DNA of 64,000 nt from BQOK01 sp048388525 (GTDB lineage: Bacteria; Bacillota; Clostridia; Oscillospirales; Ruminococcaceae): NCBI RefSeq assembly GCF_048388525.1, contig NZ_DBGCTQ010000121.1:1-64000 (forward strand), read 5' to 3'. The translations under genes and the position numbers were made by a program. Positions within the stretch are counted from its first letter, which is position 1. The number at the start of each line of letters is the position of its first letter. The notes under the pieces are model-generated. The model was not told the origin of the DNA and did no database searches. It was given only the letters and a program-made list of their open reading frames with translations. Of the stretch, positions 1 through 7,731 are shown in pieces.

Positions 1-96
1 AGGACCCACCTGTTCCCATTCCGAACACAGTAGTTAAGCTCTGTGGTGCCGAAGATACTTGGCTGGAGACGGCCCGGGAAAATAGGAAGGCGCCGG
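1..96 (+). rRNA. rrf: 5S ribosomal RNA, 3' part (5' end outside window)
   Basis: The first bases match the conserved 5S core: the CCCATTCCGAACACAG stretch at 16-31, then the GAAGATACTTGGCTGGAGAC arm. About 20 nt of the 5' end lie outside the window. The 3' end is placed near 96, where the terminal-stem complement ends. A strong terminator follows at once, so this is the distal end of an rRNA operon. The exact 3' end is uncertain by a few bases. Confidence 0.88.
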
Positions 97-110
97 CTTT
101 CTCGGACAAG

Positions 111-159
111 AAGCCCTGCGGGAAGGATTACTCCTTCCCGCAGGGCTTCTTTCTTTTTT
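111..159 (+). terminator. rRNA operon terminator
   Basis: A perfect 17-bp stem (111-127 with 132-148) with a TTAC loop is followed by a T-rich run to 159. It lies about 15 nt after the 5S 3' end and is a classic intrinsic terminator for the rRNA operon. Confidence 0.93.
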
Positions 160-212
160 CCACGCTTTGGAATGCAGCGTAACCCCTTTATGGCGGGAAG
201 GCAAACGGGCCC

Positions 213-251
213 TTGACAATTTAAAATGTAATGTTATCATGACAATATAAA
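213..251 (+). promoter_or_regulatory. Promoter of the MBL-fold gene with overlapping GntR-type operator
   Basis: TTGACA (213-218) and TATCAT (235-240) are 16 bp apart. The 19-mer GTTATCATGACAATATAAA (233-251) covers the -10 and matches the pattern GTTATnnTGnCAnnATAAC at all but its last base. The same pattern recurs at 1904-1922 before the ABC transporter. Inference: this is the operator of the neighbouring GntR/UTRA regulator, and binding would block RNA polymerase. Confidence 0.7.
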
Positions 252-273
252 CGGACCGAAGGGGGACGACAAG

Positions 274-1005
274 ATGCGGCTGACTGTTTTTGGAAACAAC
301 GCCACCTGCCCGGAGGCGGACGGCGCCTGCGCCTGCTATCTGCTTGAGGCGGCGGACAAAAAGATCCTTTTGGACCTGGGCGATGCCAGCCTGGCAAAAT
401 TGCAGCAAAAGATCGACCTGGCGCAGATCGATCTGATCCTGATCAGCCACTGGCACTTTGACCACATGGGCGATTTGTTCTGTGCCAAATATCAGCTGGA
501 AACCCGGGCGGCAAACGGGGAGGCGGTGCGGCCCATCCCGCTTGCGGGGCCCCCCGCGCCCCCCTGGGCTCTGGCCGAGCTGACAAGCGGCGGCGTGTTT
601 GAATTCTGCCCGCTGGAGCCGGGGCGGGAGGTGGAACTGCAGGGGGTGGCGGTGCGCCCCTATGCGCTGCCCCACTTGGTGGAGTCGTACGGGCTGCGGC
701 TGCGCGCGGAGGGAAAGACTTTTGCCTATTCCGGGGACACGGGGGTGAGCCCGGAGGTGCAGGCCCTCGCACAGGGCGCGGACCTGTTCCTCTGCGAGGC
801 GAGCCTGCGCAACGAACAGACGGCCGAGCAGGGGCACCACCTGTGCGCGGGAAAGGCCGGCCTGTTTGCAGCCAGCGCCGGCGCGCGGCGCCTGGTGCTG
901 ACCCATTACCCCGCGCGCTGGGCCGACGCGATCCTTGCGCAGGCCCGGGAGGAGTACCCCGGGGCCGTGCTTTCGCAGATCTTTGAATGCTATGAGATCG
1001 GATAA
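274..1005 (+). CDS. MBL-fold metallo-hydrolase
   Basis: This 243-residue protein has the metallo-beta-lactamase fold signature HxHxDH (H59-W-H61-F-D63-H64). Later it has the YSGDTG strand carrying the bridging aspartate, and a C-terminal LTHYPAR segment supplying the last histidine. It is therefore a binuclear metal hydrolase of the RNase Z-like/MBL superfamily, probably cytoplasmic because no signal peptide is visible. The ATG follows a GGGGGA ribosome site. It is a single-gene unit whose promoter carries the same operator as the downstream sugar transport operon, so it probably acts on an intermediate of that pathway. The substrate cannot be read from the sequence. Confidence 0.85.
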   Translation: MRLTVFGNNATCPEADGACACYLLEAADKKILLDLGDASLAKLQQKIDLAQIDLILISHWHFDHMGDLFCAKYQLETRAANGEAVRPIPLAGPPAPPWALAELTSGGVFEFCPLEPGREVELQGVAVRPYALPHLVESYGLRLRAEGKTFAYSGDTGVSPEVQALAQGADLFLCEASLRNEQTAEQGHHLCAGKAGLFAASAGARRLVLTHYPARWADAILAQAREEYPGAVLSQIFECYEIG

Positions 1006-1072
1006 AAACAGGCAATTCGCACAAACAAAAGAGGCGCGCCTTGGGCAATAGGCAGAAATGCGGCCGGCGCGC

Positions 1073-1114
1073 TTGACGCGGGCCCCGGCGGATGCTATTA
1101 TGATGATGTCATAA
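1073..1114 (+). promoter_or_regulatory. Promoter of the GntR gene with candidate autoregulatory operator
   Basis: TTGACG (1073-1078) and TATTAT (1096-1101) are exactly 17 bp apart. An inverted repeat TTATGA-5 nt-TCATAA (1098-1114) overlaps the -10 and start region. On the minus strand it contains the same ATGACA core flanked by TTAT/ATAA as the sites at 233-251 and 1904-1922, though the spacing differs. Autoregulation is inferred, and this is the weakest of the three sites. Confidence 0.6.
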
Positions 1115-1166
1115 CAACATGATGAGTTTGCAGGCACGCATTACCTGCCGGCAAGGGGGACGGAAC

Positions 1167-1877
1167 GTGAAAGCGGTTCCCAGATATTCGCAGATCATCA
1201 ATTATTACCAGGGCCTGATCGAGGCCGGCAAGCTGGAAGAAGGGCAGCAGATGCCCACCGAAGAAACCATCGGCGAGCTGTTCGGCGTGAGCCGCATTAC
1301 GGTGAGGCAGGCGCTGGACGGCCTGGCACAGGCCGGCTACATCTACAAGATCCAGGGAAAGGGCAGTTTCATTTCGCCCAAAAAAGCGGATATGCAGCTG
1401 AACCACCTGATCGGCTTCAGCGACGAGATGCGCAGCCTGGGGCTTGCCCCCTCGAACCTGCTGGTGGACCTGCAGCTGGTCTTTCCCAACGAAACGGTGG
1501 CCCAGCAGCTCAAGCTCGACCCGAAGCAGAAGGTGTATTACATCGTTCGGGTGCGCTGCGCGGACGGGGTTCCCATGGCCGTGGAGCGGCTGCACATGCC
1601 CTTTTACCGGTTTGCGGGAATTGAGAACCAGGACCTGAGCGGCTCGGTTTACGCGCTTTTGCGGGAAAATTACGGCTGCGAAAGCTGCCGGGCGGTGCAG
1701 AGCATCCAGGCAGGGGCGGCCACAGGGCAGGAGGCAAAGCTGCTGGAGATCAAGCCCGGCGCGCCGGTGCTGCGCATCTGCCGCACCACCTACGAGAGCG
1801 ACGGCACCGCCTTTGAATATGTGGAATCGGTGTACCGGGGCGACAAATATGTGTTCAACGTGACCCTGGAAAAATGA
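1167..1877 (+). CDS. GntR family (HutC/UTRA type) transcriptional regulator
   Basis: This is an N-terminal winged helix (PRYSQIINYYQGLIEAG..., with recognition region IGELFGVSRITVRQALDGLAQAG) followed by a UTRA effector-binding domain ending in the usual FEYVESVYRGDKYVF strand. UTRA domains bind phosphorylated sugars or related small molecules. The GTG at 1167 is chosen because AAGGGGGA lies 6 nt before it and the promoter would start transcripts near 1108, leaving almost no leader for the in-frame ATG at 1119. The resulting 236 residues is normal for the family. It is the likely local regulator of the hydrolase and the ABC/SIS/kinase operon on either side. Confidence 0.88.
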   Translation: MKAVPRYSQIINYYQGLIEAGKLEEGQQMPTEETIGELFGVSRITVRQALDGLAQAGYIYKIQGKGSFISPKKADMQLNHLIGFSDEMRSLGLAPSNLLVDLQLVFPNETVAQQLKLDPKQKVYYIVRVRCADGVPMAVERLHMPFYRFAGIENQDLSGSVYALLRENYGCESCRAVQSIQAGAATGQEAKLLEIKPGAPVLRICRTTYESDGTAFEYVESVYRGDKYVFNVTLEK

Positions 1878-1897
1878 GCGGGCGCCGCTCATTTTTA
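1871..1897 (+). terminator. Terminator overlapping the GntR stop codon
   Basis: AAAATGAGCGG (1871-1881) pairs with CCGCTCATTTT (1885-1895) around a 3-nt loop and runs into T residues. The hairpin includes the TGA stop of the regulator gene, so transcription should end right at the gene end and separate it from the transport operon. Confidence 0.75.
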
Positions 1898-1903
1898 CCC
1901 CAA

Positions 1904-1922
1904 GTTATTATGACAACATAAC
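1904..1922 (+). promoter_or_regulatory. Palindromic operator upstream of the sugar ABC operon
   Basis: GTTATTATGACAACATAAC fits GTTATnnTGnCAnnATAAC symmetrically. It differs from the site at 233-251 at only three positions. It lies about 50 nt before the first permease start, where a promoter must be. I could not assign convincing -35/-10 boxes there. Confidence 0.68.
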
Positions 1923-1970
1923 AAATTTTGAAATTGTATTTTGAGTTGTGAAAGGCAGGAGGCAGGGAGT

Positions 1971-2903
1971 ATGCAGGCAGAAAAACATGCGGGTGCGGCC
2001 CCGAAAAGGCGGGCGCGCCGGTTGAGCCTGAAGCGCCGCGAGGCGCTGACCGGCTGGGTGTTCGTGTCGCCCGCGCTGATCGGGTTCGCCATCTTTACGT
2101 TTGGGGCGATCATCCGCTCGTTTTACTATTCACTCACGGATTACAGCCTGCTGAGCCAGCCGAACTTTGTGGGCCTTGCAAACTATATCCGGGCTTTTAC
2201 CAAGGATCAATACTTTTACCAGTACTTCGCAAACACCTTTTATTTTGTGATCACGCTGGTGCCCATCGTGCTGGTCTGCTCGCTGCTGCTGGCCATCCTC
2301 ATCAACAAAAAGGCAGGGCATTTGACCAAGGCGTACCGGGTGGCGCTGTTTTTGCCCAGTATCACCTCCACTGTGGCGGTGAGTATGGTCTGGCTGTGGA
2401 TCTTCAACCCGGACATGGGGCTTTTGAACAACTTCCTCACGGTGCTGGGCTTCAACAACCCGCCCATGTGGCTGGCCAGCACCGAGTGGAGCAAGCCCGC
2501 CCTGGTGATCATGCGGGTATGGCAGATGTGCGGCTATTACATGATTATGTTCCTGGCAGGGCTGCAGACCATTCCCGAGAGCCTGTACGAGGCGGCCGAG
2601 GTGGACGGCGCCACCCCTTTGCAGAAGTTCTTCCGCATCACGGTGCCCATGCTGGCGAACACCACCTTCGTGGTGGCGATCCTGCTGGTGATCGAAGCGT
2701 TCAACATGTTCGAGTCGATCTTTATCATGACCGCCGGCGGGCCGCTTGGCTCCACCAGCACCATTATGTATTACATCTACGAACAGGGCTTTACCAACTA
2801 CGACATGGGATATGCCTCGGCCCTGGCATGGATCTTCTTCGCGCTCATTATGGTGGTGACGCTGATCCAGTACCGGTTCCGCAATGAGCAGGGGGGTGAA
2901 TGA
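1971..2903 (+). CDS. Carbohydrate ABC transporter permease (MalF/UgpA type)
   Basis: This 310-residue membrane protein begins with a basic cytoplasmic N-terminus, has six predicted hydrophobic segments, and carries the EAA loop EAAEVDGATPLQKFF that docks the ATPase. It is the first permease of a CUT1 importer. The ATG at 1971 is preferred over an in-frame TTG at 1941 because AGGAGG sits at 1957-1962, 8 nt upstream. The second permease and the solute-binding lipoprotein follow. No ATPase gene is present, as is common in Firmicutes where a shared MsmX-like ATPase serves several CUT1 systems. Confidence 0.92.
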   Translation: MQAEKHAGAAPKRRARRLSLKRREALTGWVFVSPALIGFAIFTFGAIIRSFYYSLTDYSLLSQPNFVGLANYIRAFTKDQYFYQYFANTFYFVITLVPIVLVCSLLLAILINKKAGHLTKAYRVALFLPSITSTVAVSMVWLWIFNPDMGLLNNFLTVLGFNNPPMWLASTEWSKPALVIMRVWQMCGYYMIMFLAGLQTIPESLYEAAEVDGATPLQKFFRITVPMLANTTFVVAILLVIEAFNMFESIFIMTAGGPLGSTSTIMYYIYEQGFTNYDMGYASALAWIFFALIMVVTLIQYRFRNEQGGE

Positions 2904-2904
2904 G

Positions 2905-3762
2905 ATGAAAAAAGCGCTCGGTATGTCCGGCCGCCGCAGGGCGGGCAACGCGGTCTACCATGTGTTTATGGTGCTGCTCAGCCTGGCGATGATCTACCCC
3001 TTTATCTGGTCGCTGTTTTCCTCGTTCAAGGCGCGGGAACAGCTGTACACCGACAGCCCGCTGAACATGATCCCACATCCCTTTACGCTGGACAATTACA
3101 AGCGCGCCTTTGAGGTGCTGCCCTTTGGGAACTTTTTGCTGAACTCGGTGTTTCTTTCCATCGCGATCCCCATCTGCATGATCGCCATCGCGTCGATCAC
3201 GGCCTACGCGCTGACGCGGCTGGAGTTTTGGGGCCGCAACCTGCTGTTTCTGGCGTTCATTGCAACCATGATGATCCCCAGCCATGTGACCCTGATCCCC
3301 AATTACAAGACCATCGTGGACATGAACCTTTACAATACTTACACCGCGCTTTTTTTGACCAACGTGTTCACGGCCTCCAACGCGTTCAACATCTTTTTCT
3401 TCCGGCAGTTCTTTTTGAGCATCCCCAAGGATCTGGAGAACGCGGCCATCATCGACGGCTGCTCGCGGTTTAAGGTGTTTTTCCGCGTGGTGCTGCCCAA
3501 TGCAAAACCCGCCATCGCCACCACGGCGATCCTTTCCTTCCGCAGCGTGTGGAACGCTTTTCTGATGCCTATGCTGATCATCAACGACTATGATAAGCTC
3601 ACCCTGACGGTCGGTCTGAAGTACCTGAAGGAGTGGGAGCCCAACTGGGCGGTGCTGCTGGCGGGGGCGACCCTGAGCATCGTGCCCATCGTCATTGTGT
3701 TCCTGATCTTCCAAAAGCACTTTATGGCGTCCAGCATGAACTCCGGGTTTGGCGGGAAGTGA
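2905..3762 (+). CDS. Carbohydrate ABC transporter permease (MalG/UgpE type)
   Basis: This is the second permease, 285 residues with six hydrophobic segments and the EAA loop ENAAIIDGCSRFKVFFRVVLP. It ends with SGFGGK, typical of the MalG side of CUT1 systems. The ATG at 2905 is one base past the stop of the first permease and 8 nt after a GGGGGG site inside that gene, so translation is coupled. An in-frame ATG at 2884 would lack a ribosome site. It forms the heterodimeric channel with its neighbour. Confidence 0.92.
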   Translation: MKKALGMSGRRRAGNAVYHVFMVLLSLAMIYPFIWSLFSSFKAREQLYTDSPLNMIPHPFTLDNYKRAFEVLPFGNFLLNSVFLSIAIPICMIAIASITAYALTRLEFWGRNLLFLAFIATMMIPSHVTLIPNYKTIVDMNLYNTYTALFLTNVFTASNAFNIFFFRQFFLSIPKDLENAAIIDGCSRFKVFFRVVLPNAKPAIATTAILSFRSVWNAFLMPMLIINDYDKLTLTVGLKYLKEWEPNWAVLLAGATLSIVPIVIVFLIFQKHFMASSMNSGFGGK

Positions 3763-3831
3763 GGCTCTCTTTTTTGGTATTCCGGGCCGCAGGGCCCTGT
3801 ATAAAAACAATCATATTGGAGGAAAACGATC

Positions 3832-5136
3832 ATGAAAAAGGCATTCGTCAAAGCTTTGGCCCTTGTTCTGACCCTGGCGCTGGCCCTTGGCCTGGCCGCC
3901 TGCGGCGGCGCGCCCAGCACGGCGGCCCCGGGCTCCGGCAGCACGGCGGGCAGCCAGGCCGGCACCCCGGCCGAGCCCACCACCCTGAAGGTGTACACCT
4001 GGTGGGACATCACCAAATTTGAGCACCTGCAGAAAATGAAGGAAGATTTCGAGGCGCAGAACCCCGACATCAAGCTGGAGTTTGTGACCGTGCCCAGCAA
4101 ATACGCCGACACCATGGTGACCAAGCTCGCCGGCGGCGAGATCCCCGATGTGATGATGCTGGCCATGGACCAGGTGCCCCGCTACGCGCTCTCCGGCATG
4201 CTGCTGCCGCTGGACGACCTGGCCAGCCAGGAATACAAGGACGCGCTGTATCCGGTGGTGAAGGACGCGCTCACCGTGAACGGCACCCTGTATGCCGCGG
4301 GCCGCGACGTTACCCCCAAGGTCATGTTCCTGAACACCAAGATGTTTGAGGACGCGGGCGTTCCCCTGCCCACCGAAGACTGGACCATGGACGAGTTTGT
4401 GGAGATCGCAAAGCAGCTCACCAAGGGCAGCGGCGCCGACGCCCAGTGGGGTTACTACTGGAAGAACTACGCCGACCAGACCTTTGCCATGATCGCCGCT
4501 TTTGGCGGCAGCATGTACGCCGAGGACGGCAAGGCCAGCGTGTTTACCACCGACGCGAACACCCAGAAGGGCATGCAGTTCATGTACGATCTGTACAATA
4601 CCTATAAGGTCTGCCCCAGCGCGGCCCAGGCCGCCCAGTTCGGCGACAGCGAGTTTGCGCCGTTTATGGCCAACAAGGTGGCCATGCAGGTGGGCGCGCT
4701 TTCCACCGAGGCGAACTTTGACGCCAGCGGCACTGCCTACACCGTGCTGCCCATGCCCACCGTGAACGGCAAGAGCCAGACCTCCTCGTTCGTGAACACC
4801 TGGGTGATCCCCAAAACAGCAAAGAACCCTGAGCTGTCGTGGCGGGTGGTGGAGTTCCTTTCCGGCAAGGAGGGCCAGCAGATCGCTTTGGATATGAAGT
4901 TCGGCCTGCCCGCCTCCACCCTGGTGGACACCAGCGCCTTCGAGGCAGAAAAGCCCACCAACAAGTACTATGTGCAGGCGCTGGAAAACGCCGTGCCCTA
5001 CCCGGTGAACCTGAACGGCGCCGCGTTCCAGACCATGTTCCAGAAGGAATGCGAGAGCCTGTGGGCTGGCGCCATTGATCCGGCTGAATTTGCAAAGCGG
5101 GTCGACGAACAGGGCGCTGAAATTTTGAGCAAGTAA
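3832..5136 (+). CDS. Sugar ABC transporter substrate-binding lipoprotein
   Basis: This 434-residue family 1 extracellular solute-binding protein starts with a type II signal peptide whose lipobox LAAC ends at Cys24. A Gly/Ser/Ala/Thr-rich linker follows, then the two-lobed binding fold (LKVYTWWDITKFEHLQKMKEDFEAQNPDI is typical). It would be lipid-anchored outside the membrane and deliver the sugar to the two preceding permeases. GGAGG lies upstream of the ATG. The substrate is not readable, but the downstream SIS proteins and NAGK-like kinase favour an amino sugar or phosphorylatable sugar derivative. Confidence 0.93.
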   Translation: MKKAFVKALALVLTLALALGLAACGGAPSTAAPGSGSTAGSQAGTPAEPTTLKVYTWWDITKFEHLQKMKEDFEAQNPDIKLEFVTVPSKYADTMVTKLAGGEIPDVMMLAMDQVPRYALSGMLLPLDDLASQEYKDALYPVVKDALTVNGTLYAAGRDVTPKVMFLNTKMFEDAGVPLPTEDWTMDEFVEIAKQLTKGSGADAQWGYYWKNYADQTFAMIAAFGGSMYAEDGKASVFTTDANTQKGMQFMYDLYNTYKVCPSAAQAAQFGDSEFAPFMANKVAMQVGALSTEANFDASGTAYTVLPMPTVNGKSQTSSFVNTWVIPKTAKNPELSWRVVEFLSGKEGQQIALDMKFGLPASTLVDTSAFEAEKPTNKYYVQALENAVPYPVNLNGAAFQTMFQKECESLWAGAIDPAEFAKRVDEQGAEILSK

Positions 5137-5162
5137 ACGAAGCGGGCAAGTTGCCCCTGACC

Positions 5163-5190
5163 GCGAGGGAGGCTTTGGCCTCCCTCGCTT
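5163..5190 (+). terminator. Intercistronic hairpin after the binding-protein gene
   Basis: GCGAGGGAGGC (5163-5173) pairs perfectly with GCCTCCCTCGC (5178-5188) around TTTG, and only a short T run follows. The weak tail suggests partial termination or 3' end stabilisation, letting the binding protein be made in excess over downstream enzymes. Confidence 0.65.
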
Positions 5191-5229
5191 TGAGAAAACC
5201 GCGGCATACGGTAAGAACGGAGACCAAAC

Positions 5230-5979
5230 ATGAGCCAACAACTGTTGCAGGACGAGGCGTATCTGCCCGGAATATGCGAAATGCTGCATGCCATTGAACG
5301 CGAGGAGTGCGGGCCCATTGAGGCGGCGGCAGGCGCGGCGTACGCCTCGATCCGGCAGGGGGGGCTGCTGCACGCTTTTTCCACCGGGCACTCCCACATG
5401 ATTGTGGAGGAGATGTTTTACCGCACCGGCGGGCTGGTGCCCATTGACCCCATCCTGTCGGAGGAACTGATGCTGCACACCGGCGCGATCACCAGCACAA
5501 GGCTGGAACGGCAGAGCGGCAAGGCCACCGAGATATTGAGCCGGGCGAACCTGCGGCCGGGCGATACCATTCTGATCTCCTCGAATTCGGGCATCAACAC
5601 GGTGCCGGTGGAGGCTGCCCTTTACGCAAAAGGGCAGGGGCTCACGGTGATTTGTGTGACCAGCCTGCAGGTGTCGAAAACGCTGAAATCCCGGCACCCG
5701 CAGGGCAAAAAGCTGTACGAGGTGAGCGATATTGTGATCGACAACCACGCGCCCAAGGGGGACGGGCTGCTGGAGCTGCCCTCGGGGCAGGTCACGGGCG
5801 GGGCCTCCACCTTTGGCAGCCTGTTTATCGCGCAGCGTATCGCCCTGAAGATCGAGAACCTGTACCTGGCCGACGGTCTGGAGCCGCCGGTGCTGTGCAG
5901 CGCGAACCTGCCCGGCGGGGATGCGTTCAACGAGCGGCTGGTGGAAGAATACCGGGCACGCATTCCCGCGTTGTGCTAG
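5230..5979 (+). CDS. SIS domain phosphosugar isomerase-like protein (UPF0309 type), copy 1
   Basis: This 249-residue protein has one SIS domain. The N-terminal part shows FSTGHSHMIVEEMFYRTGG, and the sugar-phosphate loop ISSNSGINTVPVEAAL is present with its serines. The C-terminal part has the LPGGDAFNERL segment seen in this family. Such proteins bind phosphosugars, often as isomerases or as phosphosugar-dependent enzymes. It lies downstream of the transporter and upstream of a sugar kinase. Two relatives occur in this window, at 6978 and 24021. Its specific reaction is unknown. Confidence 0.85.
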   Translation: MSQQLLQDEAYLPGICEMLHAIEREECGPIEAAAGAAYASIRQGGLLHAFSTGHSHMIVEEMFYRTGGLVPIDPILSEELMLHTGAITSTRLERQSGKATEILSRANLRPGDTILISSNSGINTVPVEAALYAKGQGLTVICVTSLQVSKTLKSRHPQGKKLYEVSDIVIDNHAPKGDGLLELPSGQVTGGASTFGSLFIAQRIALKIENLYLADGLEPPVLCSANLPGGDAFNERLVEEYRARIPALC

Positions 5980-6015
5980 AATAGAAACACCGGCGGCAAA
6001 AAAGGAGAGGAAGCA

Positions 6016-6984
6016 ATGAGGGCGTATCTGGTATGCGACGGCGGAGGCAGCAAAACGGAGTTTTTGCTGTTTTGGGAGGACGGCCGGGTGCTGGCACACA
6101 CCCGGGGCCCCGGGGCCAACGCCATTTTCCTGCCGCAGGAAAAGGCGGCCCAGGCTGTGTGCCGGGGGATTGGGGCCTGCCTGGAAAAGGGCGGGCTGAC
6201 CGCCGGCGAGCTTGCGGGCACAGGGCTGTTCATCCCGGGCTTCGGGCCTTGCCTGGAGCAGGTGCGGCGCTTTTTGGGGCACGACCGGGTACAGCTGGCA
6301 GGCGACGAGAAAAACGCGTTTTACGCGGCGCTGGGCGGCCCGGCGGGCATTGCGGTGCTGAGCGGCACGGGGTCGTTTGCCACCGGGCGCGGGCGCGGCG
6401 GGAAGGAAGCCACGGCCGGCGGCTGGGGCCCCCTGTTCAGCGACGAGGGCAGCGGCTACCACATCGGCGCCATGTGCCTGAACCGGCTGGCCTGGCTGCA
6501 CGACCGGGGCCTTGAGGGCACGCTGCTGGAAACGCTGGCGCTGGAGGCGCTGGGCGCGCCGGATGTTCTGAGCCTGCGCCGCCTTGCCTACCAGCCCGGG
6601 TTTGACCGCAGTGCCGTGGCGGCTTTGTGCCCGGTGGTGGCTGCGGCGGCCCGCGGGGGCGACGAGCGCGCCGGCCAGATCCTGGACACGGCGGCGGCCG
6701 CCCTGGCGGGGCTTGCAAAAACCGTGGCCGACACCTTGGGGGAAACCGCGCTGCCCGTGGCGCTGACCGGCGGGGTGGCGCGCATGGGCGATTTGATGGA
6801 AGATCGCTTCCGGGCGGCGCTGGCCGGGGCTTTGCCCGCCTGCCGCTGGCAGCCGGCCCGGTATGCGCCTGTGGTGGGCGCCGCCCTGTGTGTGCTGGCC
6901 GAAATGGCGGGTGTGGATCTCTGCGCCGCCGATCTTGGCGAAAGCCTGACAAAAGGAATGAACGGGGGAACTGATTTATGTTGA
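6016..6984 (+). CDS. BadF/BadG/BcrA/BcrD-type ATPase, N-acetylglucosamine kinase-like
   Basis: This 322-residue protein of the ASKHA fold has phosphate-1 motif D8-GGGSKT, the adenosine/phosphate loop SGTGS (116-120), and the segment GWGPLFSDEGSGYHIG that is characteristic of NAGK-like kinases. It probably phosphorylates the imported sugar in the cytoplasm, feeding the two SIS proteins on either side. A ribosome site AAAGGAGAGG precedes the ATG. Its end overlaps the next gene by 7 nt, indicating translational coupling. The BadF family also contains 2-hydroxyacyl-CoA dehydratase activators, but the GDEGSGYxIG-like signature and sugar context favour a kinase. Confidence 0.86.
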   Translation: MRAYLVCDGGGSKTEFLLFWEDGRVLAHTRGPGANAIFLPQEKAAQAVCRGIGACLEKGGLTAGELAGTGLFIPGFGPCLEQVRRFLGHDRVQLAGDEKNAFYAALGGPAGIAVLSGTGSFATGRGRGGKEATAGGWGPLFSDEGSGYHIGAMCLNRLAWLHDRGLEGTLLETLALEALGAPDVLSLRRLAYQPGFDRSAVAALCPVVAAAARGGDERAGQILDTAAAALAGLAKTVADTLGETALPVALTGGVARMGDLMEDRFRAALAGALPACRWQPARYAPVVGAALCVLAEMAGVDLCAADLGESLTKGMNGGTDLC

Positions 6985-7718
6985 TGGACCGCTATTTTGA
7001 GGGCATGAAAGGCGTGCTGGAAACAGTGGAAAAGACCCAGAAGGAAACCCTGCTGGCCGCAGGCGGGGAGATCGCGGCGCGGCTTGCCCGCGGCGGGGCC
7101 TGGCATATCATGGACACCGGCCATATGCTGATGTTCGAGGGGGTGGGGCGCACCGGCGGCATGATGGCCCTGAAGCCCATCCGCATTACCTGTGAGATCC
7201 AGAACCCGGTGCGTTACCGCCCGGCCCCGGCCCGGGGCATTGTGGGGTACGACAGCATCCCCGGCTTTGCAGATTATGTGCTGGGGCGCGCCAACATCCT
7301 GCCGGACGATGTGATCATGATCGGCTCGGTGTCTGGATACAACTATTTCCCGGTGGATCTGGCGCTCAAGGCGAACGAGATGGGCTGCGCCACCGTGGCC
7401 ATCACCTCGGTGGAGTATTCCCGCCATCTGACCAGCAAGCACCCCAGCGGCAAGCGCCTGTTTGAGGCCTGCACCTTCTGCCTTGATAACTGCACCAATT
7501 ACGGCGATACCCTTGTGGAGGTGGAGGAGCTGGGGCAGGCCATCTGCCCGGCCAGCGGCATCAGCGCCAGCTATCTGATGTGGGCGCTGCAGAGCACCGT
7601 GGTGGAAAAGCTGCTGGAAATGGGACTGAAGCCCAGCGTGTATATCTCGAACCACATGCCAAACGCCTCGGCCCTTAACGGCGAGGCGCTGGAGCGGTAC
7701 GAACAATTCGGCTATTGA
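6978..7718 (+). CDS. SIS domain phosphosugar-binding protein, copy 2
   Basis: This 246-residue relative of the protein at 5230 has the same layout: DTGHMLMFEGVGRTGGM near the N-terminus, the loop IGSVSGYNYFPVDLAL, and C-terminal NHMPNASALNGEAL. It overlaps the kinase gene by 7 nt, so kinase and SIS protein are probably made in fixed ratio. Two SIS proteins around one kinase suggest either a heteromeric enzyme or two successive phosphosugar steps. The substrate is not determined. Confidence 0.84.
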   Translation: MLMDRYFEGMKGVLETVEKTQKETLLAAGGEIAARLARGGAWHIMDTGHMLMFEGVGRTGGMMALKPIRITCEIQNPVRYRPAPARGIVGYDSIPGFADYVLGRANILPDDVIMIGSVSGYNYFPVDLALKANEMGCATVAITSVEYSRHLTSKHPSGKRLFEACTFCLDNCTNYGDTLVEVEELGQAICPASGISASYLMWALQSTVVEKLLEMGLKPSVYISNHMPNASALNGEALERYEQFGY

Positions 7719-7731
7719 GGGAGAACGCCTG

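Noticed and set aside
3811..6501. Very long open frame on the minus strand (896 codons)
   Set aside because: It is antisense to the binding-protein, SIS and kinase genes. GC-rich DNA gives long antisense frames. Its residues (His/Gly/Arg/Leu-rich) show no domain.
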